The notes under the pieces are model-generated. The model worked only from the letters and a program-made list of their open reading frames with translations, was not told where the DNA came from and searched no databases. A stretch of DNA of 64,000 nt from JBFMFH01 sp964481395. GTDB taxonomy: Bacteria > Acidobacteriota > Vicinamibacteria > Vicinamibacterales > JAKQTR01. The DNA lies in contig CAYZYG010000012.1 in assembly GCA_964481395.1 (NCBI GenBank), forward strand, positions 6,704 to 70,703, read 5' to 3'. Positions within the stretch are counted from its first letter, which is position 1; each line of letters begins with the position of its first letter. Of the stretch, positions 8,036 through 16,558 are shown one piece after another. Both the position numbers and the translations under genes were made by a program.

Positions 8036-8974
8036 GTGAACGGCGTGGATGCAGCGGCGCAGAATGCGGAGCACCTGTACGAGTCGGTTCCCTGCAACCT
8101 CTGCGGTGGCACAGAGACGCGGGTCGTCTACCCCGGCACCCCCCGGGACCGGCACGACTGGGTCGACGAATTCCAAAGCGCGGCCGACGAACGGCTCATG
8201 GAGCCCCTCGTGGCCTGTACGGCCTGCGGCCTGCGGTTCGTCTCTCCGAGGGTGCGCCCGGATGTGATGCTTGCGGGCTACGTTGAAGGAGCCAACGAGA
8301 TCTTCGTCTCACAGGCGGACGCCCGCGTGCGCACGTTCGAGCGTGCGGTGGCGCGACTCAACCGGCACGTGTCTCCGCCCGGCCGGCTGCTCGACGTCGG
8401 CACGGCCGGCGGCTCGTTTCTGTTCGCGGCGAGACGGGAAGGCTGGACCGTCGCCGGCTGCGAGCCGAACCGCTGGCTCTGCGACTGGGCGCGTGTCCGC
8501 TACGGCATCGACGTGGCGCCCGGTACCGTGTTCGACCAGCGCTACCCAGCGGGCTCGTTCGATGCCGTCACGCTGTGGGACGTCCTCGAGCACACGCCCG
8601 ATCCCATGGCCGTCGTGCGCGAGTGCCGGCGGATCCTGAAGCCGTCGGGCGTGCTCGTCGTCAACTACCCGGACATCGGCAGTTGGATCGCCCGCCTCAT
8701 GGGCCGCCGATGGGTCTTCCTCCTCTCTGTTCACCTCTACTACTTCACACCCACCACGATTCGAGCGTTGCTGACGCGGGCCGGCTATCGCGTGGAGGAA
8801 ATCAGGCCCCACATCCAGTACCTGCAGCTCGGGTACATCTTCAAGCGGGCCGAAGAGACGATCGGCGGCGTGGCCAGGATGCTGGGCGCTGTCGCGCGGG
8901 CCACAGGCGTCGCCGGATTACAGGTTCCCTACTGGATCGGTCAGACGCTGGTCGTGGCCAGGCGGGAGCCCTGA
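8036..8974 (+). CDS. SAM-dependent methyltransferase with N-terminal zinc-ribbon
   Basis: 312 residues from a GTG at 8036, five bases after the preceding stop. The N-terminal CNLCGG and CTACGL pairs form a likely four-Cys zinc site. Motif I is LLDVGTAGGSFLFAA (residues about 115-130), followed by VTLWDVLEHTPDP, the layout of class I methyltransferases in the Methyltransf_13/23 group. A hydrophobic, aromatic stretch HLYYFTPTTIRALL follows the core. Such enzymes are common in O-antigen and capsule clusters, where they methylate sugars. It is the last gene of the operon, converging on the membrane-protein gene that ends at 9037. Confidence 0.8.
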   Translation: MNGVDAAAQNAEHLYESVPCNLCGGTETRVVYPGTPRDRHDWVDEFQSAADERLMEPLVACTACGLRFVSPRVRPDVMLAGYVEGANEIFVSQADARVRTFERAVARLNRHVSPPGRLLDVGTAGGSFLFAARREGWTVAGCEPNRWLCDWARVRYGIDVAPGTVFDQRYPAGSFDAVTLWDVLEHTPDPMAVVRECRRILKPSGVLVVNYPDIGSWIARLMGRRWVFLLSVHLYYFTPTTIRALLTRAGYRVEEIRPHIQYLQLGYIFKRAEETIGGVARMLGAVARATGVAGLQVPYWIGQTLVVARREP

Positions 8975-8990
8975 GCCCGCGAGGAAGAAG

Positions 8991-9010
8991 GCCCGCACGA
9001 CACGGCGGGC
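8991..9010. terminator. Hairpin between converging genes
   Basis: GCCCGC (8991-8996) pairs with GCGGGC (9005-9010) across an eight-base loop, 17 bases after the methyltransferase stop. There is no T-tract on either strand, so it is only a weak terminator candidate. Confidence 0.25.
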
Positions 9011-9036
9011 GGCGCACCCGTATACGTCCAGACAGG

Positions 9037-11085
9037 TCACGGTCGCACGAACGCAAAGATGGTGGCTTCGTCGTTGCGGAACGCCTCGACGAACAGTTGA
9101 GGCGCGTTGCGGAACTTCTCCAGAGAGGCCGCCGGGTGGGCTTCGCGCTCGACGCCGCCGATGTACACGTAGTCGATGCCCATGTCGCGACACGCGCGCC
9201 AGGCCTGGCTGACGTCGGTCGTCGCGAAGATCTCGTGATGGACCCGAGCCGACCGCTGCGAGTACTCCGGCGTGTTGATCAGCGAGATCGGCAGGCCCGC
9301 GGCCATCCGGCGGTGGCCGAACGTGGGCAACTGCGTCCACGTGTCGCGGGCACGAGGCACGGGGTCAGGCTGGACCACCGCCCGCGATCGCGTGGCGCGT
9401 CGTACCCACGCAAACGCCTCCTGCTCGGCTGCCGGGACCGGGATGGTCCAACGGAACCCGGGGCCCATCGCGAGGTTGCCGATGTCCTGCGCGTTGTAGG
9501 TGTCGATAACCGTCGTCGGGAGCCCGACGAGGATGAGGGCCCACGCGCCTGCCAGCGTCACCAGCCTGGTCCGCCGACCGGCCAGGCCGCGGGCGAACGC
9601 CACGGCCGCGAGGGCGGGGAGCGTGGCCTGCATCACCTGCGCGCCCCTGAAGCCGACGTACGACTCCTCGACGCTCAGCCGTACGCCGTAGAGCACGGTG
9701 CACCCCACCACCGCGCCAGCCAGAAAGGGCCAGACGCTCCGGGGCAGCCGCCAGGGGGGTATCAGCGCGGCGCCGGCCCCAACCAGCAGCGGACCGAGTG
9801 ACAGCGCCAGGGTCAGGAGCGGCGCGTTTCGTGCGAATCCTCTCAGGCCGAACTCGACCGCACCGCCAGCGCCCTCGAACATCAGGTTGAGCGCCGACCA
9901 GCCGACCGCCGCAGCCACGGGGACGGCCGCGCAGACGTGCCGCGGCACCCGGCGCCAGCCCCCGGGGCAAGCGAGGGCGTCAGCGGTCACAGCCAGTCCG
10001 TAGATGAGCGAGAACATGCCCCCCAGGAGCGGGTTGAACAGCGTCGAGGCCCCGAGGAAGAGTCCGGCGGCCCAGATCCCGCCCAGGCGCGCGGCGCTGC
10101 CCGCTCGGCCGGCGATGGGCAGAGCGAGCATGCCGAGGGCCACGGCCATCGCGTGCTGCGGCGTGTACCACATGGACCGCGGGATCCCGTCGATTCGCAA
10201 TCCCTGGAAGTACCAATTGCTGATGGCATCGACGTTGACGTCCCGGAGACCGCTCAGTGGCGCCCCCTTCGCCCACAGGTCCGCCAGTACGTAGATCCCC
10301 TCCGCGCTGGCGCCGGTCGCCGCCAGGACGACGGCCAGCAGTACGGCCAGTGCGTTCGGCACCACCGTCCACGTCACGGCGGCGACGACCGCGAGCATCA
10401 GGACGCCGGTGCAGATGGCGTTCACCTTGAGCACGGGCTCCACGTCCCGGAAGGCGCGAGGGCCGACGGCGGTGACGACCGCCGGAAGCTGGAAGTAGGT
10501 CCAGTAGTAGTGAACCGGCTGGTCGGCCTGGTAGGGATTGCGCGGCGGCCGCTCCAGCCTCGCCAACTCCGCCGTCAGAGCGGTGTGCCACACGAAATCG
10601 GCCGTGAAGTACGCGCGATAGTACTTGGTGCCTTGGGCATCCGCTGCACCGAGATGCTTGTACGGAAACAGGAAGATGCCGAGCGCCAGGACAACGACCA
10701 CGAGCAATGCCTGGCTGTCCGCCCGCCGCCACGCCGGAAGATCGACCGAAGGCCGCCCGAGCGCCACCGACACGACCCAGGCGACGATGGCGGCCAGCCC
10801 CCAGCTCAGGGCGAACCCCATTGCCGACGTCGCCCCGAGGGCTCCGCCGGCCCACAACGCCAGTGCCGTCCATGCGTAGCCGAACGCCGCGCCAGCCAAC
10901 CACCCGATCGGATGACGCCCGAACACCGCCAGGCCCACGGGGATTCCCGGGAGCACGGCCGCCAGATAGAACAGGAGGTGCACGGCGGCCGCTCCGGAAG
11001 CCGTAACCACCACTGTGGCAACTATCGCCGCGAGACCGAAGAGCGGCAGGGCGGCCCCCCCCAGCACAGCGGCCATCATGGGCAC
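9037..11085 (-). CDS. Large multi-pass membrane protein, GT-C-like
   Basis: 682 residues with roughly a dozen hydrophobic segments and a soluble C-terminal part of about 150 residues. An extracytoplasmic stretch carries FVWHTALTAELARLERPP and QPVHYYWTYFQLP. The layout, membrane helices with acidic or His residues in an early loop and a C-terminal soluble domain, is that of GT-C membrane glycosyltransferases, which use polyprenyl-phosphate sugars. No family is assigned with confidence. The start is GTG at 11085; ATG codons at 11079 and 11076 are alternatives. It is the third gene of a minus-strand set with the GT2 at 11129 and DedA. Confidence 0.7.
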   Translation of the reverse strand: MPMMAAVLGGAALPLFGLAAIVATVVVTASGAAAVHLLFYLAAVLPGIPVGLAVFGRHPIGWLAGAAFGYAWTALALWAGGALGATSAMGFALSWGLAAIVAWVVSVALGRPSVDLPAWRRADSQALLVVVVLALGIFLFPYKHLGAADAQGTKYYRAYFTADFVWHTALTAELARLERPPRNPYQADQPVHYYWTYFQLPAVVTAVGPRAFRDVEPVLKVNAICTGVLMLAVVAAVTWTVVPNALAVLLAVVLAATGASAEGIYVLADLWAKGAPLSGLRDVNVDAISNWYFQGLRIDGIPRSMWYTPQHAMAVALGMLALPIAGRAGSAARLGGIWAAGLFLGASTLFNPLLGGMFSLIYGLAVTADALACPGGWRRVPRHVCAAVPVAAAVGWSALNLMFEGAGGAVEFGLRGFARNAPLLTLALSLGPLLVGAGAALIPPWRLPRSVWPFLAGAVVGCTVLYGVRLSVEESYVGFRGAQVMQATLPALAAVAFARGLAGRRTRLVTLAGAWALILVGLPTTVIDTYNAQDIGNLAMGPGFRWTIPVPAAEQEAFAWVRRATRSRAVVQPDPVPRARDTWTQLPTFGHRRMAAGLPISLINTPEYSQRSARVHHEIFATTDVSQAWRACRDMGIDYVYIGGVEREAHPAASLEKFRNAPQLFVEAFRNDEATIFAFVRP

Positions 11086-11128
11086 GGCCGTCCCGCCCTC
11101 GTACAGGTCAATGGCCGGGGCCCCTCTC

Positions 11129-12088
11129 TCAGTCGCCCAGCGTTTCCCGGACCTCGCGGATCACGTAGGTCGCTTTTCCCTGCGACTCGTGGTAGGTCCG
11201 GGCCTGCATCTCGGCCAGCAGGCCGAGCGTGATGAGCTGGACGCCGGTGAACACCAGCAGGATGCCGAAGAGAAGCAACGGCCGGTTGGCAATCGATTCG
11301 TAGCCGAACAGCCGCAGGTAGGCCAGCCACGCCGTGATCACGCCGCCGATCCCGCCCATCAGCAGGCCGAAGAGGCCGAAGATCTGCAGCGGCCGTGTGG
11401 CGTAGCTGAGCAGGAACTTCACTGTCAGGAGGTCGAGCACGACCCGGACCGTGCGCCCCAACCCGTACTTGGATCGGCCGTGGCGGCGCGCCCGGTGGTT
11501 CACGACGCGCTCGGCGATCGTGACGCCGAACTCGCTGGCGATCGCCGGCAGGAAGCGGTGCATCTCGCCGTAGAGGCGCATGGGCTTGACGACGTCGGCG
11601 CGGAAGACCTTCAGGGAACACCCGTAGTCGTGCAGCTTCACGCCGGTCGTGTGGGAGATAATCCAGTTCGCGATCATCGACGGCAGTCGCCGGGTGAAGA
11701 ACGGGTCTTTGCGATCTCTGCGCCAGCCGGCGGCGATGTCCGCTCCGCTCTCGACGAGATCCACGAGTGCCGGCAGGTCGCGCGGGTCGTTCTGCAGGTC
11801 GCCGTCAGATGTCGCGATGAGGGCTCCGCGCGCCCGGGCGAATCCCGCGGCGAACGCGGCGGTCTGACCGAAGTTCCGCCTGAACCGGATGACGCGCCAC
11901 CGCCGATCGCGGGCCTGGAGGTCGGCCAGCCGCGCGAAGCTGTCGTCGGTACTGCCGTCGTCGATGACAAGGACCTCGTACGGCCTGCCCCACGTTTCCA
12001 GGGCCTCCGTCAGCTCGCGGTAAAGTTCCGGAATGCTGGCCGATTCGTTGCGGATCGGAATGACGACGGACAGATCAGGCGCGCTCAA
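11129..12088 (-). CDS. GT2 glycosyltransferase with C-terminal membrane helices (ArnC/GtrB type)
   Basis: About 319 residues. LSVVIPIRNESASIPELY and EVLVIDDGSTDDSF begin the GT2 domain, and TSDGDLQNDPRDLPALV carries the DxD region. RRDRKDPFFTRRLPSMIANW and YGCSLKVFRADVV match polyprenyl-phosphate sugar transferases. Two hydrophobic segments near the C-terminus (about residues 230-285) anchor it. No ATG fits; the TTG at 12088 is the first plausible start and overlaps the end of the DedA gene by 14 bases. It probably makes the polyprenyl-phosphate-linked sugar used by the membrane protein encoded next. Confidence 0.8.
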   Translation of the reverse strand: MSAPDLSVVIPIRNESASIPELYRELTEALETWGRPYEVLVIDDGSTDDSFARLADLQARDRRWRVIRFRRNFGQTAAFAAGFARARGALIATSDGDLQNDPRDLPALVDLVESGADIAAGWRRDRKDPFFTRRLPSMIANWIISHTTGVKLHDYGCSLKVFRADVVKPMRLYGEMHRFLPAIASEFGVTIAERVVNHRARRHGRSKYGLGRTVRVVLDLLTVKFLLSYATRPLQIFGLFGLLMGGIGGVITAWLAYLRLFGYESIANRPLLLFGILLVFTGVQLITLGLLAEMQARTYHESQGKATYVIREVRETLGD

Positions 12089-12695
12089 GGTGTTCCGGAT
12101 TATACCGCGCGCGCCGGCGCTGCCGGCGCCAGTAGTACACGGCGAGCGCGGAGGCGGCCGCGATGCCCGCGACCCACGCGGCGGTATTGCCGTGCTGGTG
12201 AAGATAGGCGAACGCGGCTTCGCCGAAGAAATACGCCAGCACGCCGGCCGCCCCATACCGGGCGCCGCGCCCCGCGAACACGGCCATCGCGAACGTGAAC
12301 GCGGGCATGCCGACCGCGCCGGCCGCCAGGCAGAACAGCTTGAACGGCGTGGGGGGCGGCAGCAGCGACGGCACGATGACGGCCGCGATCCCGTAGCGGC
12401 GGAACCGATCGAACGTCAGCTCGATCTGCTCCCGCCGGAACCGGCGGCGCAACAGCGCCTCCCCGCCCTTACGTCCCAGGTAGTAGATGAACAGGCTGCC
12501 GGCAACCGACCCGGCCGCCGCCATCGCTGGGTAGTACAGCACCCAGGCCGGGGCGCGTGTCACCATGACGATGACCAGGAGGTCGTTGACTTCGGGCAGC
12601 GACAGCACGGACGCGTCCAGGGCCGCAACCACGAAGAGGCCAGGCCCGCCGATGGCCTGGGCGAAGCTTTGCAACCAGAGCACGATTCGGGTCAT
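12075..12695 (-). CDS. DedA-family membrane protein
   Basis: 206 residues. The conserved DedA/VTT features are visible: ASVLSLPEVNDLLVIVMVT near the start, GSVAGSLFIYYLGRKGGEALL, and the re-entrant-loop motif VPSLLPPPTPFKLFCLAAG. Four or more hydrophobic segments follow and the C-terminus is basic. Family members affect membrane lipid composition, and some translocate polyprenyl phosphate or phospholipid. Here it heads a set with a polyprenyl-phosphate GT2 and a GT-C-like protein, which fits recycling or flipping of a carrier lipid. Confidence 0.85.
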   Translation of the reverse strand: MTRIVLWLQSFAQAIGGPGLFVVAALDASVLSLPEVNDLLVIVMVTRAPAWVLYYPAMAAAGSVAGSLFIYYLGRKGGEALLRRRFRREQIELTFDRFRRYGIAAVIVPSLLPPPTPFKLFCLAAGAVGMPAFTFAMAVFAGRGARYGAAGVLAYFFGEAAFAYLHQHGNTAAWVAGIAAASALAVYYWRRQRRRARYNPEHLERA

Positions 12696-13030
12696 GCGGC
12701 GCCCCGAGGGCGGGTTCGCGCAATGACGTGAGGCGATCGGCCAGGTGAACGGGCCAACCTGACTGAATCGGGGTGTCCGGGCTGACGCGGCGAATCGAGA
12801 GGCGGCAAAACCTCTCGATTATAGTCCACGCCGCGCGCTGCGCCGACGTCTTGCAGGCCAGGGCACTAGTAGTGGCCCGTATCGGCTGAATCAATAGCGG
12901 TCTCCGGGCGGGGCATCCCGTCTGGCGGCGTTGCTCCTCCCTCGAATACTCGGAGTATTCTCGGTCGTCACGCCTGGCCGGCCGGGCGCCGCGCTCCGGA
13001 CTCCACTACCGATTCAGCCGATACGTGCCA
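12696..13030. other. Non-coding stretch with two inverted repeats
   Basis: 335 bases between the DedA start and the barrel-protein stop. It holds a short perfect hairpin overlapping a TATAAT sequence (12793-12823) and most of a long imperfect inverted-repeat element (12866-13034). No conserved reading frame is evident. Confidence 0.7.
12793..12823 (-). promoter_or_regulatory. Perfect 10-bp inverted repeat overlapping a TATAAT box
   Basis: AATCGAGAGG (12793-12802) and CCTCTCGATT (12811-12820) are exact inverted copies with an eight-base loop. On the minus strand TATAAT spans 12823-12818, reading toward the DedA gene at 12695. No good -35 is visible at 17 bases. An operator or a 5'-end RNA hairpin is possible. 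Confidence 0.4.
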
Positions 13031-13034
13031 CTAG
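12866..13034. repeat. Long imperfect inverted-repeat element (REP/MITE-like)
   Basis: The outer arms match over about 40 bases: CTAGTAGTGGCCCGTATCGG near 12866 and, read on the other strand from 13034, CTAGTGGCACGTATCGGCTG. Both continue with GGCTGAATC. The centre is a perfect palindrome, GAATACTCGGAGTATTC (12944-12960). The element can fold into one long hairpin. Its right end supplies the TAG stop codon of the barrel protein. There is no transposase gene inside, so it would be a non-autonomous intergenic repeat. Confidence 0.6.
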
Positions 13035-13726
13035 AACCGCACGCGCACCACGGCCAGGGCGTTGAAGCCCCCGAGGTCGATCCGATCGGAGAGGAAGTCC
13101 TGCGTGTCGAGTTCCCCCTCGGCCCACTGGTACCGCAGTTCGAATCCAACGTCGAACTGCGGCGCGACCCGGCCTCGAATACCGAACAGGCCCACGGGCC
13201 CGACAGCCGTGCCCGACCCGACGAAACTGTCGCGGAAGATCGAGTCGTCGGAGAAGTCCACGAAGTCCCCGGTCTCGCTGTAGCGCCACATGTTCAGCCC
13301 GATACCGGCGCCGACGTAGGGCTGAATGGGGTTTGACCGTCCGAACGGGAGGATCCGGACCGTCGCGGTGACCGGGACGTTCCGGAGCTTCATCTCCTGC
13401 ACGATCTCCCGGCCGTCGTCGTAGGTCCAGTCCGCGTAGACAGACGGGACGGTGCGCTGAAAGTACTGGACGCCGAGGCCCCCTTCGAGGAACTCACCGA
13501 TGGGGAACGTCCACTCGCCTCCCAGCGTGAACCCGGAGAAGTCCGTGACGTCGAAGATCAGGTACTGGCGGTTGACGGCAATGACGTCACCGTCCACGCG
13601 GGCGTCCTCGCCCCGCACGCCGAAATACCCGAACTGGAGATTGAGGCCTTGTTGCGCCTGGGCCGCGGTGGGCGCGGCCGCCAGAAGCGCCAGGCAGACC
13701 GCCGCAGCCAGTCGTGTGCGTGTCAT
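13031..13726 (-). CDS. Outer-membrane beta-barrel protein
   Basis: 231 residues from the ATG at 13726, preceded by GAAGGGAG seven bases upstream. An in-frame start at 13990 overlaps the neighbouring gene and is rejected. A signal peptide ends near AAPTAAQAQQ. The mature part is alternating-residue beta strands rich in Tyr, Phe and Gly, with GAGIGLNMWRYSE and FDVGFELRYQW, and it ends in the outer-membrane signal VRVRF with terminal Phe. This is the OmpW/Opa-like eight-strand barrel pattern. Function unknown. The stop codon lies in the repeat element at 12866-13034. Confidence 0.8.
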   Translation of the reverse strand: MTRTRLAAAVCLALLAAAPTAAQAQQGLNLQFGYFGVRGEDARVDGDVIAVNRQYLIFDVTDFSGFTLGGEWTFPIGEFLEGGLGVQYFQRTVPSVYADWTYDDGREIVQEMKLRNVPVTATVRILPFGRSNPIQPYVGAGIGLNMWRYSETGDFVDFSDDSIFRDSFVGSGTAVGPVGLFGIRGRVAPQFDVGFELRYQWAEGELDTQDFLSDRIDLGGFNALAVVRVRF

Positions 13727-13847
13727 CGTCGACTCCCTTCGCAAACACCACTGCCCCGCCAGAGAAGCATTTCCGGTGCCAGGTGCGGATGGAGTCATTC
13801 CCGCCGTAATCGGCGGTGCCGGTGCCCGTCGCTGTCTTCGGAAGCGG

Positions 13848-14672
13848 TCAGTCCGTCCGGTTTCGAGCACGGGCCGCCCGGGCTCCAGACACGATGGCGA
13901 GCATCTGATCGTGGAGTACGGCATTGCTGGCGAGAAGATGTCCCGCTCTCGGATCGAACGGCGCTCCGTCGAGCCCGGTGACTCGGCCACCCGCCTCGGC
14001 CACGATCAGGCCCGCGGCCGCGACGTCCCAGGGCCGCAGACGTTCCTCCCAGAATCCGTCCAGCCGCCCGGCCGCCACGTAGCAGAGATCGAGGGCCGCC
14101 GATCCCAGCCTGCGGATGGCGCGCGCCCGGCTGATGAACTCGCCGAACAGCGCGACGATCCGTCCGGGGTCCTGGTGCACGTCGTAAGGGAACCCGGTCA
14201 CCAGGGCCGCATCGACCATGACTCCGGTGGACGACACCTGCACGCGCCGCCCGTTGAGAAACGCTCCGCCACCAGCCTCCGCGGTGAAGAGTTCTTCGCG
14301 CATGGGATCGTAGACGGCTGCGACCGACAGCACACCGTCTATTTCGAGCGCCAGCGCAGAGCAGAAGATCGGCAGCCCATGAGCGTAATTCGTGGTGCCG
14401 TCGACCGGGTCGAAGATCCAGCAGTAGCCCGATCCGCGGCCCTGGCCCATGTCGCCGAACTCTTCGGCCAGCACGTCGTGACCGGGGAAACGCTCCGCGA
14501 TGGTCCGGCGGAACATGGCCTCGACCTCGAGGTCCACCTCGGTGACCAGATCGATGGTCCCCTTCTTGTCGATCCGGATGCCCCCGCCGAAGCGGGACGC
14601 CTGGATCGCGCCCGCAGCAAGGACGATGTCGATCGCGGAGGCGAGGAAGCGGGGATCGAGGGGAGGATTCAC
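13848..14672 (-). CDS. suhB: Inositol monophosphatase family protein
   Basis: 274 residues. The metal-binding motifs of the family are all visible: LAEEFGD (Glu-Glu pair), WIFDPVDGTTNYAHG (DPxDGT) and RPWDVAAAGLIVAEAGG. Members hydrolyse inositol phosphates, fructose bisphosphate, histidinol phosphate or PAP; the sequence alone does not choose, so the symbol indicates the family only. The GTG start at 14672 overlaps the RsbW-like stop by four bases (GTGA), so the two are probably co-translated. Confidence 0.85.
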   Translation of the reverse strand: MNPPLDPRFLASAIDIVLAAGAIQASRFGGGIRIDKKGTIDLVTEVDLEVEAMFRRTIAERFPGHDVLAEEFGDMGQGRGSGYCWIFDPVDGTTNYAHGLPIFCSALALEIDGVLSVAAVYDPMREELFTAEAGGGAFLNGRRVQVSSTGVMVDAALVTGFPYDVHQDPGRIVALFGEFISRARAIRRLGSAALDLCYVAAGRLDGFWEERLRPWDVAAAGLIVAEAGGRVTGLDGAPFDPRAGHLLASNAVLHDQMLAIVSGARAARARNRTD

Positions 14673-15124
14673 GCGACCGGGGAGGGAGGAGTGAGCTTCT
14701 TGACGAGCGTGACCTGCATGCCGCCGCCTTCCGCGCGGGACAGTTGCACGTCATCCATGAAGCTTCGCATGAAGAAGATCCCCCGACCGCTCGACTTGAG
14801 GAGGTTTTCCGGCGCGAGCGGATCGGGAACCTCCTCCGGGTCGAATCCTTCGCCCTGGTCGCGCACCCGGATGGTCAGCTCTTCCGGTTCAACGGCCGGG
14901 GTCAGCGTGAACTCGACGAAGACGTTCTTCGTGGGATCGTGCTTGTTGCCGTGCTTGATGGCGTTGATGACCGACTCCCGGATGGCGACCTCCATCCACT
15001 GCAGCGCATCGTCCTCGAATCGCAGCAGGCGGCCGACGTGATCCGACACGGCCTGCACCATGTCGAGCATGTCGAACGCGCTGCTGAACTGCAGGTGAAT
15101 CGTGGTGCCGTTCACAGAGGTCAT
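14669..15124 (-). CDS. RsbW/SpoIIAB-like serine kinase, anti-sigma type ATPase
   Basis: 151 residues from the ATG at 15124. The GHKL ATP-binding signatures are present: the N-box ESVINAIKHGNK, the G1 box VRDQGEGFDPEE and the G2 box SSGRGIFFMRSFMDDV. It is a stand-alone HATPase domain as in anti-sigma factors that phosphorylate an STAS antagonist. Neither a sigma factor nor an STAS partner is encoded nearby. It is upstream of, and overlaps, the inositol-phosphatase gene and is divergent from aroA (132 bases apart). Confidence 0.8.
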   Translation of the reverse strand: MTSVNGTTIHLQFSSAFDMLDMVQAVSDHVGRLLRFEDDALQWMEVAIRESVINAIKHGNKHDPTKNVFVEFTLTPAVEPEELTIRVRDQGEGFDPEEVPDPLAPENLLKSSGRGIFFMRSFMDDVQLSRAEGGGMQVTLVKKLTPPSPVA

Positions 15125-15256
15125 GTCGTCAGTCAGCACTCCAGGACGCCAGAAACCCGCACGTCTCTCTACGATATCCCATGAGCCCGCCGCAACGCGA
15201 CGGCAATTCTCCCCTCCCCTCCGGCCCCCTCCACTCGGGGATGCTATAGTGCCGTC

Positions 15257-16558
15257 GTGGGACCGTCCGGCATCCGTACGATCAGCCCAGTCCGTCGCAT
15301 TCGCGGCACGCTCGCCGTCCCGGGCGACAAATCGATTTCGCATCGTCTGCTGATGCTTGGGGCCATTGCCGACGGCGTGACCAGGATCCAGGGCCTGTCG
15401 CCGGGAGACGACTGCGCCAGCACCAGGGCCTGCCTTGCGGCCCTCGGGGTCGATATCCGTGAGGCGGCCGGCCCCGACGGGGCGGCCGTCACGAGCCTGA
15501 TCGGGTGCGGGGAGCGAGGCTTCGTGGCTCCGTCGACGCTGCTGGACGCCGGGAACTCGGGGACGACTGCACGTCTGTTGATGGGCCTCCTGGCGGGCAG
15601 ACCACTCGGGGCAACGCTCTCCGGAGACGCCTCGCTGCGGCGCCGCCCGATGGGGCGCGTCGTGGACCCGCTCGTCCTCATGGGGGCCTCGATCGAAACC
15701 ACGGGCGGCCGGCTTCCGGCTTCCATTGACGGGCGTGCGCTGCACGGCATCGAGTACGCGCTGCCGATCCCGAGCGCCCAGGTCAAGAGCGCGATTCTCC
15801 TGGCGGGGTTGCACGCGGACGGTGTGACCCGCGTCCGGGAGCCCCGTCCGACTCGCGACCACACCGAGGTCGCCCTCGGGCAGTTCGGCGCGCGGATCGA
15901 CCGGGTTGGCGACTCGCTGACTCTCAGAGGGCGGCAGCCTCTGATGGCCGTGGATGCGCGGGTGCCGGGCGACCCGTCGTCGGCTGCCTTCTGGGCTGCG
16001 GCGGCTGCCGGACTCCCCGGTTCCGCGGTCACCATCGAGGGCGTCTGCCTCAACCCGACCCGCACGGGGTTCCTGCACGTGCTCGAACGGTTCGGCGCCG
16101 CTGTCGCCGCCGAGCGAACGGACGACGGTCACGGGGAGCCGACGGGGACGCTGCGCGTGGCCCACCGCGGACTGGCGTCCGTCCGAATTGGCGAAGACGA
16201 GGTGCCCGGGGTCATCGACGAACTGCCGGTCCTGGCGGCACTGGCCGCGCTCGGCGGCGGGATTGTCGTCCGGGGGGCCGAGGAGTTGCGGGTCAAGGAG
16301 AGCGATCGGATCAGCGCGCTCGTGGCCGGCCTGCGGGGCCTCGGCGCCGAGGTCGACGAGTATCCCGACGGCTTTGCCGTGGACGGCACCCGTTCCCTGG
16401 CTGGGGGCACGGCCGATGCGGCCGGGGACCATCGTCTGGCCATGGCCTTCGCCGTGGCCGCCCTGGGGGCGCGCGGACCGTCGGTCATCCGTGGTGCGGA
16501 CGCGGTCAGCGTGTCCTATCCCGGGTTCTTCGACACGCTCGAGGCGCTGGCGGGATGA
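15257..16558 (+). CDS. aroA: 3-phosphoshikimate 1-carboxyvinyltransferase (EPSP synthase)
   Basis: 433 residues, GTG start. It joins phosphoenolpyruvate to shikimate-3-phosphate in the sixth step of the shikimate pathway. VPGDKSISHRLLMLGA (residues 21-36) and LDAGNSGTTARLL (96-108) are the substrate-binding motifs, and RVKESDRISAL and GDHRLAMAFAVAAL are near the C-terminus. The GNSGTT form of the central motif is closer to the Bacillus-type (class II) enzymes than to E. coli GNAGTA. It overlaps aroK by four bases (ATGA). Confidence 0.95.
   Translation: MGPSGIRTISPVRRIRGTLAVPGDKSISHRLLMLGAIADGVTRIQGLSPGDDCASTRACLAALGVDIREAAGPDGAAVTSLIGCGERGFVAPSTLLDAGNSGTTARLLMGLLAGRPLGATLSGDASLRRRPMGRVVDPLVLMGASIETTGGRLPASIDGRALHGIEYALPIPSAQVKSAILLAGLHADGVTRVREPRPTRDHTEVALGQFGARIDRVGDSLTLRGRQPLMAVDARVPGDPSSAAFWAAAAAGLPGSAVTIEGVCLNPTRTGFLHVLERFGAAVAAERTDDGHGEPTGTLRVAHRGLASVRIGEDEVPGVIDELPVLAALAALGGGIVVRGAEELRVKESDRISALVAGLRGLGAEVDEYPDGFAVDGTRSLAGGTADAAGDHRLAMAFAVAALGARGPSVIRGADAVSVSYPGFFDTLEALAG

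Noticed and set aside
9937..11232. 431-codon plus-strand frame
   Set aside because: His/Arg/Gln-rich shadow of the minus-strand membrane protein at 9037-11085.
12469..12894. 141-codon frame partly in the intergenic repeat
   Set aside because: Another frame of the DedA gene plus non-coding DNA.
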